From NCBI GenBank assembly GCA_041398705.1, contig JAWKUI010000005.1, positions 62,001-126,000 of the forward strand: a stretch of 64,000 nt of DNA. Reading direction: 5' to 3'. Below, piece after piece: positions 52,335 through 61,558 of this stretch. The translations under genes and the position numbers were made by a program. Below the pieces are notes generated by a model. The model was not told where the DNA came from and searched no databases. It saw nothing but the letters and a program-made list of their open reading frames with translations. Position 1 is the stretch's first letter. Each line of letters opens with the position of its first letter. The stretch comes from NORP259 sp041398705 (GTDB lineage Bacteria; Planctomycetota; UBA1135; GCA-002686595).

Positions 52335-54664
52335 TTGACGGGAATCGGTCCCGGGCCGTGGCAATCGGCGCACTTGCGCCCCAGGGGTCGATAGCGTACC
52401 GCCTCTTCGCCGGCGGTGGTGGTGGCGGTCTTGTGGCACTGGTCGCACGCCACCGCCGCATGGGTCTCATCCAGCGGGAAGCGGGTGGTTTCGTGGTCGA
52501 AGTCCGGAATCTGGAATGCGGTGAAGCCCGTGTGGCACTCGTTGCAGCCCTTGACCCCGGCAAACTGCCCTAGGTGCGGATCCGCGTGGCAATCGGCGCA
52601 GTTCTTGCCCGGCGCGTGGTGCAGTCGGTGCCGCATGGTGTTCGGGGTCACCTGGTTGTGGCACTCGGCGCAACCGATCTCCCCGTGGCGGCCTTCGAGG
52701 GCAAACCCCGTGTCCCCGTGGTCGAATTCCTCGTCCTGCAGCCGGAACGAAGTCTCCACGTGGCACAAGGCGCAATCGGTTTTGCCGCGGTGATCCCGCA
52801 GTCGCTTCAACCGGTGGAACACCCCCTGGTGCGGACTGTCGTGGCACTCGCTGCACGCGCGAACTTGGCCTTGAGCCAGCACTTCGAACGGCGAGAGCAC
52901 GATCTTGCCGTTCTCCGTCACCCCGTGGCAATCACGGCACAGGGTCTGGGTGTGCGCGCCGTTCAGCGCGAACGCCGTCCAGACGTTGTGGTCGAAGTTG
53001 CCGCTCGGCAGCGCGCGGAAGTCCTCCGTCCCGTGGCAACGTGCGCATCCCACGCGGCCCTGCCATTCCTGGGGCATGCCGACCCCGTCAAAGTCCCCGC
53101 CGTGGGGATCCTCGTGGCAACGCGCGCAGTCGAAGCGCATCGGCCCGCTGAGCAGGTCATCCACCGGCAGGGCCGGCCCCAGACGGCGGCCATTCTCCAC
53201 GGGCTTGTGGCAGGTGACGCAGTCGGCCTTGAGGTGCGCGCCGGTCAACTCGTACCCGGTCCGGTTGTGGTCGAAGTCTTCGACCTTGAGGAAGTCGCGC
53301 TCGTTGTGGCAACTCGCGCAATCGGTGCCGCCGGCCGCCATGGCGCTGACCCCCGAGGCAAACGCACCCGCGTGGGGATCTTCGTGGCAGCGGTTGCACG
53401 CCGCGCCCGCGCCCGGGAACAAGGTCTCCCCGAAGGGGCGTTTGTCCGCCGTGCGGTGGCAGAGTTCGCAGTCGAGCTCCGCGTGTTTCTCCTTCAGGAA
53501 GAAGCCCGTGGCCACCGCGTGGTCAAAACCCGGCGCGGGTTTCCACGCGTCCACCTCCAGGCTGTGGCAACGCTCGCACCCTTCGCGCGGCGTACCCGCC
53601 AGGTCCGCAACCACCCGGGCGAGGGAGCCTTGATCGAATCCATCCCCGTGCGGGTCCTCGTGGCAATCCGCGCAGGCGCTGCGCTGGAGGTGCCCCGCGT
53701 CATACGCGAGTTCCGGCCCGTGGCACCGCGCGCAATCCAGCGCGCCGGAATCGGCCACCAATCGGTGCACCCCGTCGAGGGCAAACCCGGTGACCGCGTG
53801 TTGTTCGAGCGTGAGCTTGCCGCCCGCGCCACCGAAGGCCGGTGTTACCAGGTCGTGGCACCCCGCGCAGTCTTCGCCCACCTGGGCGAGCCACGTGGGC
53901 CGGTGCGGCGACTCGTGGCACTGGCTGCACGAACGCGCCTCGCGCCCCGGATCCTTGAGTTCTGCGGTCACGGAGAACTCGGTGCCCGTCTGATGGCATT
54001 GGTCGCAAGACAATCCCCCGTGCACCCCATCGAGGGCAAACGCCGTGGAATGGTCGAAGCCGGTGGCGTCTTTCCACGGATCGCTTTGCCCGTGGCAGAC
54101 CACACAACCATCCCCCATGGCCCCCTTGTGCGCGTCTTCGTGGCACGTGGTGCAGGACTGATCGAGGCCCAGGAAACGCCGCTGCCCGGCCATCAAAAGC
54201 GCGTCCTGCGCGTGTTTGTGGCAGGCTTTGCACTCGAGTTCGGCGTGGGTGCCCGTCAGCTCGTACTGCACGTGTTGGTGGTCGTACTCGGCGACCTTCT
54301 CCACCCCGGCGCGGAAGAACGCCGCCGCCGACACCAACGCGAAGTCATCGCCTCGGTGCTCCCCGTGGCACGCCCCGCAGGCCAGCCGCGCGTTCTCCCC
54401 CCCGTGCAGCCCCACCCCCGACTGCATCTGCAGTGCGATCGGCTCGTGGCATTCCAGGCAGGCCTTGTCGAGGTCCGCCGCCGCCATGTGCTCGCCGTGG
54501 CAAGCCACGCAGCCGTCGGAGCCCTTGAGCTCCGGCACCGCCGCGTGCACCGCCGCCAAGGGCCCGGGTGAAGGCGTCTCCGCCACCCGCAACGTGTACC
54601 AGACCACCGCGGCCAGGGCCACGAGGCTGAGACCCAGCTCCGGTCGCAACCAGCGGCGCAGCAT
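52331..54664 (-). CDS. 26-heme c-type cytochrome
   Basis: 777 residues from ATG 54664. An uncleaved or cleavable N-terminal helix (LGLSLVALAAVVWYTL) directs it to the periplasm. I count 26 CxxCH motifs, about one per 30 residues, from CVACH near residue 50 to CADCH near the end. Two modules alternate: FDHxxTGFxLxGxHxxxxCxxCH (e.g. FDHNRTGYELTGAHLKADC) and CxxCHEDPHGGDF. The extra His residues before each module can be distal heme ligands. Such density suits a molecular wire. Its gene overlaps the oxidoreductase gene by 1 nt (TGATG) and the barrel gene by 4 nt, so the three products are made together. Confidence 0.92.
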   Translation of the reverse strand: MLRRWLRPELGLSLVALAAVVWYTLRVAETPSPGPLAAVHAAVPELKGSDGCVACHGEHMAAADLDKACLECHEPIALQMQSGVGLHGGENARLACGACHGEHRGDDFALVSAAAFFRAGVEKVAEYDHQHVQYELTGTHAELECKACHKHAQDALLMAGQRRFLGLDQSCTTCHEDAHKGAMGDGCVVCHGQSDPWKDATGFDHSTAFALDGVHGGLSCDQCHQTGTEFSVTAELKDPGREARSCSQCHESPHRPTWLAQVGEDCAGCHDLVTPAFGGAGGKLTLEQHAVTGFALDGVHRLVADSGALDCARCHGPELAYDAGHLQRSACADCHEDPHGDGFDQGSLARVVADLAGTPREGCERCHSLEVDAWKPAPGFDHAVATGFFLKEKHAELDCELCHRTADKRPFGETLFPGAGAACNRCHEDPHAGAFASGVSAMAAGGTDCASCHNERDFLKVEDFDHNRTGYELTGAHLKADCVTCHKPVENGRRLGPALPVDDLLSGPMRFDCARCHEDPHGGDFDGVGMPQEWQGRVGCARCHGTEDFRALPSGNFDHNVWTAFALNGAHTQTLCRDCHGVTENGKIVLSPFEVLAQGQVRACSECHDSPHQGVFHRLKRLRDHRGKTDCALCHVETSFRLQDEEFDHGDTGFALEGRHGEIGCAECHNQVTPNTMRHRLHHAPGKNCADCHADPHLGQFAGVKGCNECHTGFTAFQIPDFDHETTRFPLDETHAAVACDQCHKTATTTAGEEAVRYRPLGRKCADCHGPGPIPVK

Positions 54665-56886
54665 CAGTTCCCTCCTCCGAATCCGAAGCGCGCGTACTTG
54701 AGCGCCGTGAAGATGTGCAATCCGAGCACGAGCACCAGGAGCACCGCCACCCAGCGGTGCACGTAACGCCACGAGGCCATCGCCGTGCGCAGCTCTTCGT
54801 ACCAGGTGGTCGCCAGGGCCAACCGGTGGCTGCGCCGGGCCAGTTGCACGAGGTCACGCACCCGCTCTTCGGGTACCCCGAGCCGCGAACCTTCGCTGCG
54901 CACTTCGCGCAAGACCGAACGCAGACGCCCCGGCGCTCCGATCAGGGCTTTCACCCGACCGATGCCGCTCTGGGACCAATGCACTCCCGCCACCAGGTCC
55001 TGCACCTTCTGCTCGACCCACTCGCGGTAGCCCGGGTGGTCGCCCTCCCACTGCCCCTGCAGCGAAGCGAGTTTGCCCTGCATCTCTTCGAGGGCCAACT
55101 CGCGGCCGTTCGAGGCCCGCGGCAGGAACGCGTAGAGGTAGCGCCCCATCGCCCCAGTGCCGATCAGCACGCCGAGCGAAACCAGCGCGACGCCGCCCGG
55201 GCTCTGGTGCCACAGGAACCCGCAGTGCAGCAGCGCGAGCAGGCCCGCGCCCACCCCCGTGATCACGTGCGCGGTCATCCAGGTGCGCAAGGCGCCAAAC
55301 CTCAGCGGCGCCCAGGTGCTACGTCGCAGCAGGTACGAGAGGTTGACGAGGATCGCCACCGTCGCGAGCAAACCCGCCACCAGCCCCGCGTTGCGCGCCG
55401 GCCGCAGCCAATCGTTCCACTCGCTGTGCGAACGTTCCGCCAGGGTCAGCAGATAGTAGTCGCTGCGGTACAGGGCCCAGCCAAAGATCAGGGTCGACGC
55501 GAGCAGCGCTCCCGACAGGGCGGGCACCAAACCGCTGCCCCGTTCACCGATCTCCACGATCCCTTCGCGCAGGGCCGGGTCGAAACTCACTCCGCAACGC
55601 TCGAGCAGCGGATACGGCGGATCACCACCCGCGAGCACGATCACATCGTCGTTGGTGTATGCGGTCAGGGCCCCATCGGCGGCGCGCAGCACGACGCGAT
55701 CGGCTTCGATGCACTCCACCTCGGTACCAAAAGCCGCGCGCACCCGCCCATGTTCGATCGCGCTCTGGATCTTGCGCTCGTTTTCGGCTTTGAGGCGGAA
55801 CAGGTCGTGGCGACGATAGGACAAGGTCACATCCGACCCTTCCTGCATCGAAAGCCCCAGGGCCGCCTCAATCGCGCTGTCGCCGCCGCCCACCACCATC
55901 ACGTGCCGGCCCGCGTAGGCCTGGGCATCGATCAGCGAGTAGATCACCTTCGACTGCTCTTCGCCGGGCACGCCGAGCTTGCGCGGGCTGCCGCGGCGAC
56001 CGATCGCGAGGCACACGGCGCCGGTGTCCATGTAGGCGCCCTCGGTCAGAACCCGCAGTCCCCCGCCGGGCAGGGCATCGATGCCCTCCAGTTTGTAGCC
56101 GCCGCTGAAGGGCAGCTCGAAGCGCTCGAGCAGCGACTGCCACAGCTCGGTGAGCTCTTCCTTTTGGTATTGGCTCTGATCCAGGGTGCCGTGCATCGGC
56201 AGTTCCACGGGCCGGTTCATCACCAGCTTGTGGCGAGGGTACTTCGCCACGGTGCCGCCGATCCAGTCCTCCTGGTCGATCCAGGCTACTTCGAGCCCAG
56301 CCTCCAACGCACCGAGGGTACAAGCTAGCCCCGCCGGTCCGGCGCCGACCACCACCAGGTCGATGCCCCCTTCCGGCCTGGGCAATACGCCCGCCCGCTG
56401 GCGCCGGGCGACCTCCTTCGCCACCGACGAGCCCTGCGAGATGGCCGTGCGCACCAGGGCCTGGCCCGTGACCTCCCCCGCTAGGAACAGGCCGGGTCGC
56501 CCAGGAGCCTCGAACTGCTCGCTGAGCACCGGGATGTCGCGGCGCTGATCCAGGTCCGCCAACGCCACGGTGATCGCGTCGGTCGGGCAGACTTCCTCGC
56601 ACCGACTGTGCCCCACGCAGCGCGCCCCATGCACCACGCGCGCCTGGCCGAACACCACCTCGAGCACGCCCTCCTCGGGGCAGACCTTGACGCACAGCCC
56701 GCAACCCATGCAGCGCGTGCGGTCCACGTGCGGGTGCTGGAGGATCGCGCGGTCGCTGCCGCGGCGGCGCGCTTCGCGGATCGCGTGGGTGGTGGCCACC
56801 GCCGATTCCCGTTCGCGACGGCGCACCGCTACGAGCCCGATCAAGAGCACCAGGACGGCAAGGGCGACTAGGGAGATACCGAGCAA
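54664..56886 (-). CDS. membrane-bound FeS/FAD/cytochrome-b oxidoreductase fusion
   Basis: 740 residues from TTG 56886 (the first feasible start; it gives a membrane anchor SLVALAVLVLLIGLVAV). Domains: a ferredoxin-like part with CMGCGLCVKVCP (about 59-70) and a second CVGHSRCEEVCP cluster; a thioredoxin-reductase-like NAD(P)/FAD domain (170-470) with VVVGAGPAGLACTLGALEAG, VCLAIGRRGSPRKLGVPGE and VMVVGGGDSAIEAALGL, but without a CxxC redox disulfide; a C-terminal membrane part with His residues in WMTAHVITG, LLALLHCGF, YVHRWVAVLL and LGLHIFTAL that could ligate two b hemes. It would pass electrons from NAD(P)H or ferredoxin through the membrane to the periplasmic cytochrome encoded next. Confidence 0.85.
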   Translation of the reverse strand: MLGISLVALAVLVLLIGLVAVRRRERESAVATTHAIREARRRGSDRAILQHPHVDRTRCMGCGLCVKVCPEEGVLEVVFGQARVVHGARCVGHSRCEEVCPTDAITVALADLDQRRDIPVLSEQFEAPGRPGLFLAGEVTGQALVRTAISQGSSVAKEVARRQRAGVLPRPEGGIDLVVVGAGPAGLACTLGALEAGLEVAWIDQEDWIGGTVAKYPRHKLVMNRPVELPMHGTLDQSQYQKEELTELWQSLLERFELPFSGGYKLEGIDALPGGGLRVLTEGAYMDTGAVCLAIGRRGSPRKLGVPGEEQSKVIYSLIDAQAYAGRHVMVVGGGDSAIEAALGLSMQEGSDVTLSYRRHDLFRLKAENERKIQSAIEHGRVRAAFGTEVECIEADRVVLRAADGALTAYTNDDVIVLAGGDPPYPLLERCGVSFDPALREGIVEIGERGSGLVPALSGALLASTLIFGWALYRSDYYLLTLAERSHSEWNDWLRPARNAGLVAGLLATVAILVNLSYLLRRSTWAPLRFGALRTWMTAHVITGVGAGLLALLHCGFLWHQSPGGVALVSLGVLIGTGAMGRYLYAFLPRASNGRELALEEMQGKLASLQGQWEGDHPGYREWVEQKVQDLVAGVHWSQSGIGRVKALIGAPGRLRSVLREVRSEGSRLGVPEERVRDLVQLARRSHRLALATTWYEELRTAMASWRYVHRWVAVLLVLVLGLHIFTALKYARFGFGGGN

Positions 56887-57090
56887 GGCAGAAGGGGCAG
56901 GAGGCAGGGGGCGACGGAAACGTCAGTTCAGCTTAGAAACCGGCAAGATCCGCACCGAAGGTCTGCAGCCCTAGGCCCACCTTACAGTTACGTAATCCCC
57001 ACCAGCGGGAAGCCGCACTGCTGCTTTCCTGCCACCCACCCCTTCGCTGTTGGCCGGGAAATCGGTTTTCCCACCCTTTGTTGCAACAGA

Positions 57091-57120
57091 GACCGTGGCG
57101 ACCGGCAGGTCCCCACGGTC
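57091..57120 (-). terminator. hairpin after the secreted PPC protein gene
   Basis: An 8-bp gaccgtgg/ccacggtc stem with a 14-nt loop lies 10 nt after the gene stop on the minus strand, followed by tctgttgc. It separates the secreted-protein group from the oxidoreductase operon, whose promoter must be in the next 200 nt. Confidence 0.5.
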
Positions 57121-57130
57121 CCAAGCCCCA

Positions 57131-59128
57131 TCAGAACGTCACCGCAAGACCGTTCGAGAAGTTGGCTTGTCCGCCGTTCTCCCGGTGCCAGAGCTGGAAG
57201 TACCAGGTGTCGCCCGCAGCGATCGACGGGTTGCCCGCAAAGGGCAAACTGACGGGCACATCAAACCCGGTGCCCGTGCTCGATGTACCCACTTGGTTAA
57301 TCAACACCCCAAACACGTTGAAGCGACCCACCGAGGTGCTGGCCCCGGTCAGGTTGTAGCGGCCGATCTGCCCGCTCACGCACAAGCGCCCTTGGGACAC
57401 CGGCAGGCCCGGATCCACGGCGAGATCGCCCACGAGGAAGTACCCGAATTGATCGACCGGACCTCCGCTGGCTTCGAGGCGCAGCCCCGATCCGCTGCCG
57501 GTCCCCACCGTTCCCGAAAGCATCGTAGGCGCCCCGGTCGAGTTGCTGTTGGCCGGATCGCAGAAGGTGGACAGTTGGCCCGTACCCGTGCCCGCGATCA
57601 CCAGGTCGTAGGTATTGCAGGTCTGCAAGCCCTCGCCCCAGAAGTCTACCTCGAGAACGAGGTCCACCGGCGCCCCGGTCGTGTTCGTCCAGGTCACCCA
57701 CTCGTCATCGGTCGTGGAAAGACCATAGTCGAGGGTCTGCGACCACGTGTTCGTGCCGCAGGCAACGTTCGAGGCCTCGTACAGATAGATGTCCAGGTCC
57801 GCCGTGATATCCGCAAACAGGATGCCGCAGGTCACCGTCGCCCCCGCGTCCACCGTGAACGAGAAATCGTCGTCGTTGCCCTGCTTGCACACGAGTCCCG
57901 GATAGGTGCCATTGCCCATGGGCGTCGCCGTGGCGCACGAGTTGTTGGGCTCGTAGGCATCATCGGGCGCGTTGCACGGATTCGGCCCCACGTACACGTC
58001 CAGGCTGTACTCGCTGCACGGGAACTGCCACGTCGTGTTGTAGGGCTCGAACACCACCATCTCGGGCTGGGTGCCCGTGTTTACATGGAAGAAGTTGCCC
58101 GCAACCGCCGTTCCCAGCCCGCAAGCCCCGATGTGCAGATCCATGTCCAGATCGGTGCCATTGCTCGATTGCCACGAAACCTGCAGGATCTGCCCCGGGG
58201 GCACATCCACGCGGTAGAAGTCCCGGTCCGGCGTCGAAACGATCAAGCCAGTGTACGTGCCTGTCCCCAGCACCGCCGCCGTCTGGCAGGAGTCATTGGG
58301 GTCGAAGACATCGCTCGTCTGGCACACATCCGGCCCCAGCGCCACGTCCATGTCGTACACCGAACACGGCTCGCTCGAGAAGGCCGCGCGCTTCACCTCC
58401 CAGCGCAGCAGGATCGGCGCCGCGGTGGTGTTTTGAAAGTGGAAGGGTTCGTTCGGGAACTGGATGAAGTTGCAGTTCAAGTCAAACGTGCGCACATCGG
58501 TGTTCGCCGCGTTCGTCGCAAACGTAGCCACATCCAGCCGGTAGCCGGCTGGCACCATCACTTCGTAGAAGTCCGGATCCGCGGCCGTCACGATCAATCC
58601 CGTGTACGTGCCCGGCACCACCGGCCAGGCGGTCTGGCACGTATCGTTGTCCTCGAGCCCATCGGTCCCGCCGCACGGATCCGACTGGATGTTGAGCACC
58701 CCCGGTCCCGAGTAGTTGCCATACCCGCCGACTTGGATCAGATACGGCTGCCCCCCTACGAGCCCGGTGACGTAGATCTCCGACTGGAACCCCGTGCCGC
58801 CATCGTCGTCGTACCCGATGCAACTCGCCGCACAACCGCTGCCCGAATGGATCGCCAGTTTCGTATCCCACGCCGTTCCGTTCGTGTCGAACTGGTAGGC
58901 CCCCGAAGCGGGCGCGGTCCACAGGAAGAACCCATCCTGGTTCACCGAGTTCGCCCCGCTGGAGCAGCTTCCGCCCCCGTTGAACCCCGACGACGTCATG
59001 CCGGTGGTGTTAAAGGCAAAGGTCCCCAGGCCCGCAAGCGCCACCGGCGCCGAACAGTCCGGCCCCTGGGCAGCAGCAAAGGGCAGGGCAAAGGTCAAAA
59101 GCGCAAGGCGCGTCAGCAGGTGCTTCAT
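57131..59128 (-). CDS. secreted PPC-domain protein with C-terminal module
   Basis: 665 residues. Signal peptide LLTRLALLTFALPFAAAQ. An N-terminal beta-sandwich (FLWTAPASGAYQFDTNGTAW, CIGYDDDGG) is followed by three PPC-type domains, each opened by a CxxxxDxxEPNDSC-like string (LEDNDTCQTAWPVVPGTYTG; FDPNDSCQTAAVLGTGTYTG; YEPNNSCATATPMGNGTYPG). The last 140 residues (FCDPANSNSTGAPTML to ANFSNGLAVTF) are the module shared with the proteins at 29293, 59242 and 61559. No catalytic motif was found. Probably a cell-surface or matrix protein. Confidence 0.8.
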   Translation of the reverse strand: MKHLLTRLALLTFALPFAAAQGPDCSAPVALAGLGTFAFNTTGMTSSGFNGGGSCSSGANSVNQDGFFLWTAPASGAYQFDTNGTAWDTKLAIHSGSGCAASCIGYDDDGGTGFQSEIYVTGLVGGQPYLIQVGGYGNYSGPGVLNIQSDPCGGTDGLEDNDTCQTAWPVVPGTYTGLIVTAADPDFYEVMVPAGYRLDVATFATNAANTDVRTFDLNCNFIQFPNEPFHFQNTTAAPILLRWEVKRAAFSSEPCSVYDMDVALGPDVCQTSDVFDPNDSCQTAAVLGTGTYTGLIVSTPDRDFYRVDVPPGQILQVSWQSSNGTDLDMDLHIGACGLGTAVAGNFFHVNTGTQPEMVVFEPYNTTWQFPCSEYSLDVYVGPNPCNAPDDAYEPNNSCATATPMGNGTYPGLVCKQGNDDDFSFTVDAGATVTCGILFADITADLDIYLYEASNVACGTNTWSQTLDYGLSTTDDEWVTWTNTTGAPVDLVLEVDFWGEGLQTCNTYDLVIAGTGTGQLSTFCDPANSNSTGAPTMLSGTVGTGSGSGLRLEASGGPVDQFGYFLVGDLAVDPGLPVSQGRLCVSGQIGRYNLTGASTSVGRFNVFGVLINQVGTSSTGTGFDVPVSLPFAGNPSIAAGDTWYFQLWHRENGGQANFSNGLAVTF

Positions 59129-59241
59129 GGTCAGGCAGGTGCGGAGAGAAGGCCGCCGGTAGATCCCGGCGGCCTTCCCTTATACCCGCCGCGTGCCCAT
59201 AGCGCAGCGTTTGGCGGATGGCCCTTGGGCCCGGGCCGGAC

Positions 59242-61278
59242 CTACCAGAGCACCGTCACGCCACCAGTCAAGTTCGACAGACCGCCCGACTCGCGGAACC
59301 ACAACTGGTAGTGGTAGGTGCTGCCCGCGGAGATCGTCGCCCCCCACGGCAGGGTGGCAGGCAAAACGTACCCAAACGCCGAGTTGCTGGTGCCGGCGAG
59401 GTTCTGGAACCTCCCGAAGGCGTCGAACTGCCCCAAGGAATTGTGCCCGGCGATGGTCGTGTTGTATCGCCCGATCAGGTTGCCCCCGGCGCCACTGAGG
59501 CAGAGCCGCCCGCCGCCAAGCGGCGACCCCGGAACGGCGGTCTGGGTGCCCACGAGCAGATAGCCGAACTGTCCCGCCGGCCCTTGCACGGCCTCCAACT
59601 GGACGAGGCTCGCTGGCCCGAAGGGCTGGCTGGCAAACAACACCGCCGGCAATCCGCTGGAATTCACGTTGGCCGGATCGCAGAAGGAAGCCGTCTCCAG
59701 AACGCCGTTGCAGCCCCCCGCGCCGCTCACCACGAGATCCACGTGATTGCAGTCGGCCGGGGGGCCGATGTACTCCAGAATCAACCAGGCAACCGCTTCG
59801 TCCGGACCAGGATTCGGCCACTGGAGCGAGAAACTCTGCCCGCTGCCGGAGGTCAGCACAGGGAAGAAAAAACAGTTGTCATTGGGAAGATAACAAACGA
59901 CTTCCGCCTCCAGCAGCCCCACGAAAGAGTCGAGTTCCAGGTCCAAATCGAGCGTATTCCCCGCCGGCACGCACAATTCGAAGGTCCGCACCCCTTCGAC
60001 CAGCAAACGTGGATAGTGCCCCGAAGATAGATACTCATAGTCCGGGTGGAACACCAACGGATCCTCGCCGATGGCCGCACAAGGGTTGTCCGCAACCTGC
60101 AGGGTCAGATCGTACTCCATGCACCACCCGAGGGATGTACCCAAGGTGTAGGGCGCCACCCTCACGACTTCGGTCTGACTCGAGTAGTTTGTATGGCGCA
60201 AGGGCCCCGCCCCCAGCGCCAGAAGCCCACAGCTATCATCCAGGATCTGGAAGATCACCCCGGAAGCCGAGCTGTTCGTGCTGCCGATCGCCGTCACTTG
60301 CTGTCCCGGCTGCAACAACACCGAATAGAAATCCGGATCCTGCGACGAAGCGAACAGCCCCGTATAGGTCCCCGGCGCCATCGCAACCGCCGCGCCGCAG
60401 GAATCGTTGGGCTCAAACGCATCGTCCTGCCCCGGCAAAACGGAACACGGAATGGCGAGCGGATTCATGGTCAACGCATACGTTGCACAGGTGCTGCCAA
60501 ATCCCGGCCGCGCCTCGAAGTGCTTCAGTACCGGGTCCCTGGTCAAGTTGACCAAAGATCGCGATATGCCGCTCGATCCGACCTGGCAGTTCCCATCCCA
60601 ATCCCAGAGCAGAACGAACGGACCGCCCGTGCTCACCGTCACCGTGACCGCTTCCATGGGCGGCAACCAGACCGCGTAATGATCCGGATCGCTGGTCCGC
60701 ACCACCAAGTTGCGGTAATTCCCAATGCTCAACACGTGCGGCGCAGCGCACGAATCGTTGGGCTCGAAGCCATCGTCGGGATTGCCCGCCGCCGTGCACG
60801 GCGCCTCCATGATCGTCAGTTCCCCGCTGCCACCCAGGCCGTTCAAATCCGCGATCCGCAGTAGGAACGTATCACCCGCCTGCACGCCGGCTTGATTCCA
60901 TTCGCGGAAATACGCCCCTGGCCCACCAAGCGGCAACGCATTGCCAAGACAAGTCGCGGCGCATCCATTGCCAGCAGCCACCGAAAACGAAGACATCGGG
61001 CCGGGCACGGTCGCCAACAAACGCACATCCCCCGCCGAGGTCGCCGTCCATTGGAAGAACCCCGCCGCTTGCCAACTGCCCGAACACTGCGGCGCCGCCC
61101 CCGACCCCGCCGGCCCGATACTGTTGTCGAAAACAAAGGTGCCATACCCCGCAATCGGCACCGCGCTGCCACAATCCGCCCCCTGCCAGGCAAGGGCCTG
61201 TTCGGCCCCTACCCCTCCCACGGCCAGAATCACGGAACCAAGCCGATTCGTCCAACGCCAATGCCTGCCGCTGCTCAT
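59242..61278 (-). CDS. secreted PPC-domain protein with C-terminal module
   Basis: 678 residues from ATG 61278, chosen because GGAGG lies 8 nt upstream. Signal peptide LGSVILAVGGVGAEQALAWQ. Layout as in the neighbouring 665-residue protein: an N-terminal sandwich (FFQWTATSAGDVRLLATVPG, CAATCLGNAL), PPC-like repeats (FEPNDSCAAPHVLSIGNYRN; FEPNDSCGAAVAMAPGTYTG), and the C-terminal module (FCDPANVNSSGLPAVL to RESGGLSNLTGGVTVLW). The two are clearly paralogues in tandem. No enzyme motif was found; a structural or binding role at the surface is inferred. Confidence 0.8.
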   Translation of the reverse strand: MSSGRHWRWTNRLGSVILAVGGVGAEQALAWQGADCGSAVPIAGYGTFVFDNSIGPAGSGAAPQCSGSWQAAGFFQWTATSAGDVRLLATVPGPMSSFSVAAGNGCAATCLGNALPLGGPGAYFREWNQAGVQAGDTFLLRIADLNGLGGSGELTIMEAPCTAAGNPDDGFEPNDSCAAPHVLSIGNYRNLVVRTSDPDHYAVWLPPMEAVTVTVSTGGPFVLLWDWDGNCQVGSSGISRSLVNLTRDPVLKHFEARPGFGSTCATYALTMNPLAIPCSVLPGQDDAFEPNDSCGAAVAMAPGTYTGLFASSQDPDFYSVLLQPGQQVTAIGSTNSSASGVIFQILDDSCGLLALGAGPLRHTNYSSQTEVVRVAPYTLGTSLGWCMEYDLTLQVADNPCAAIGEDPLVFHPDYEYLSSGHYPRLLVEGVRTFELCVPAGNTLDLDLELDSFVGLLEAEVVCYLPNDNCFFFPVLTSGSGQSFSLQWPNPGPDEAVAWLILEYIGPPADCNHVDLVVSGAGGCNGVLETASFCDPANVNSSGLPAVLFASQPFGPASLVQLEAVQGPAGQFGYLLVGTQTAVPGSPLGGGRLCLSGAGGNLIGRYNTTIAGHNSLGQFDAFGRFQNLAGTSNSAFGYVLPATLPWGATISAGSTYHYQLWFRESGGLSNLTGGVTVLW

Positions 61279-61558
61279 GCTGTCATCCTCCGGTGAGGGA
61301 TTTGGGATCCAATACACGATCCCTAGCTCCGGTCCCGGGCCGGGTTACGCAATCGCGCGGGCAGGCCCCCTGGGATAAGCCGAACGGCACCGACCTTGCC
61401 CCGCGCTCCGTCCCGCCAATGCGCCTTACTACCGAACACATCGACCTTGAGGCTCAACGGCCCGCGCAAGCCCCGTGGCCAACGCAGGAATAGCCGCAAC
61501 GCAGCGTTTTGGACCCGTTGCAATCCTCACCAAATGCCACTTGACCGGTCCATCCCGA

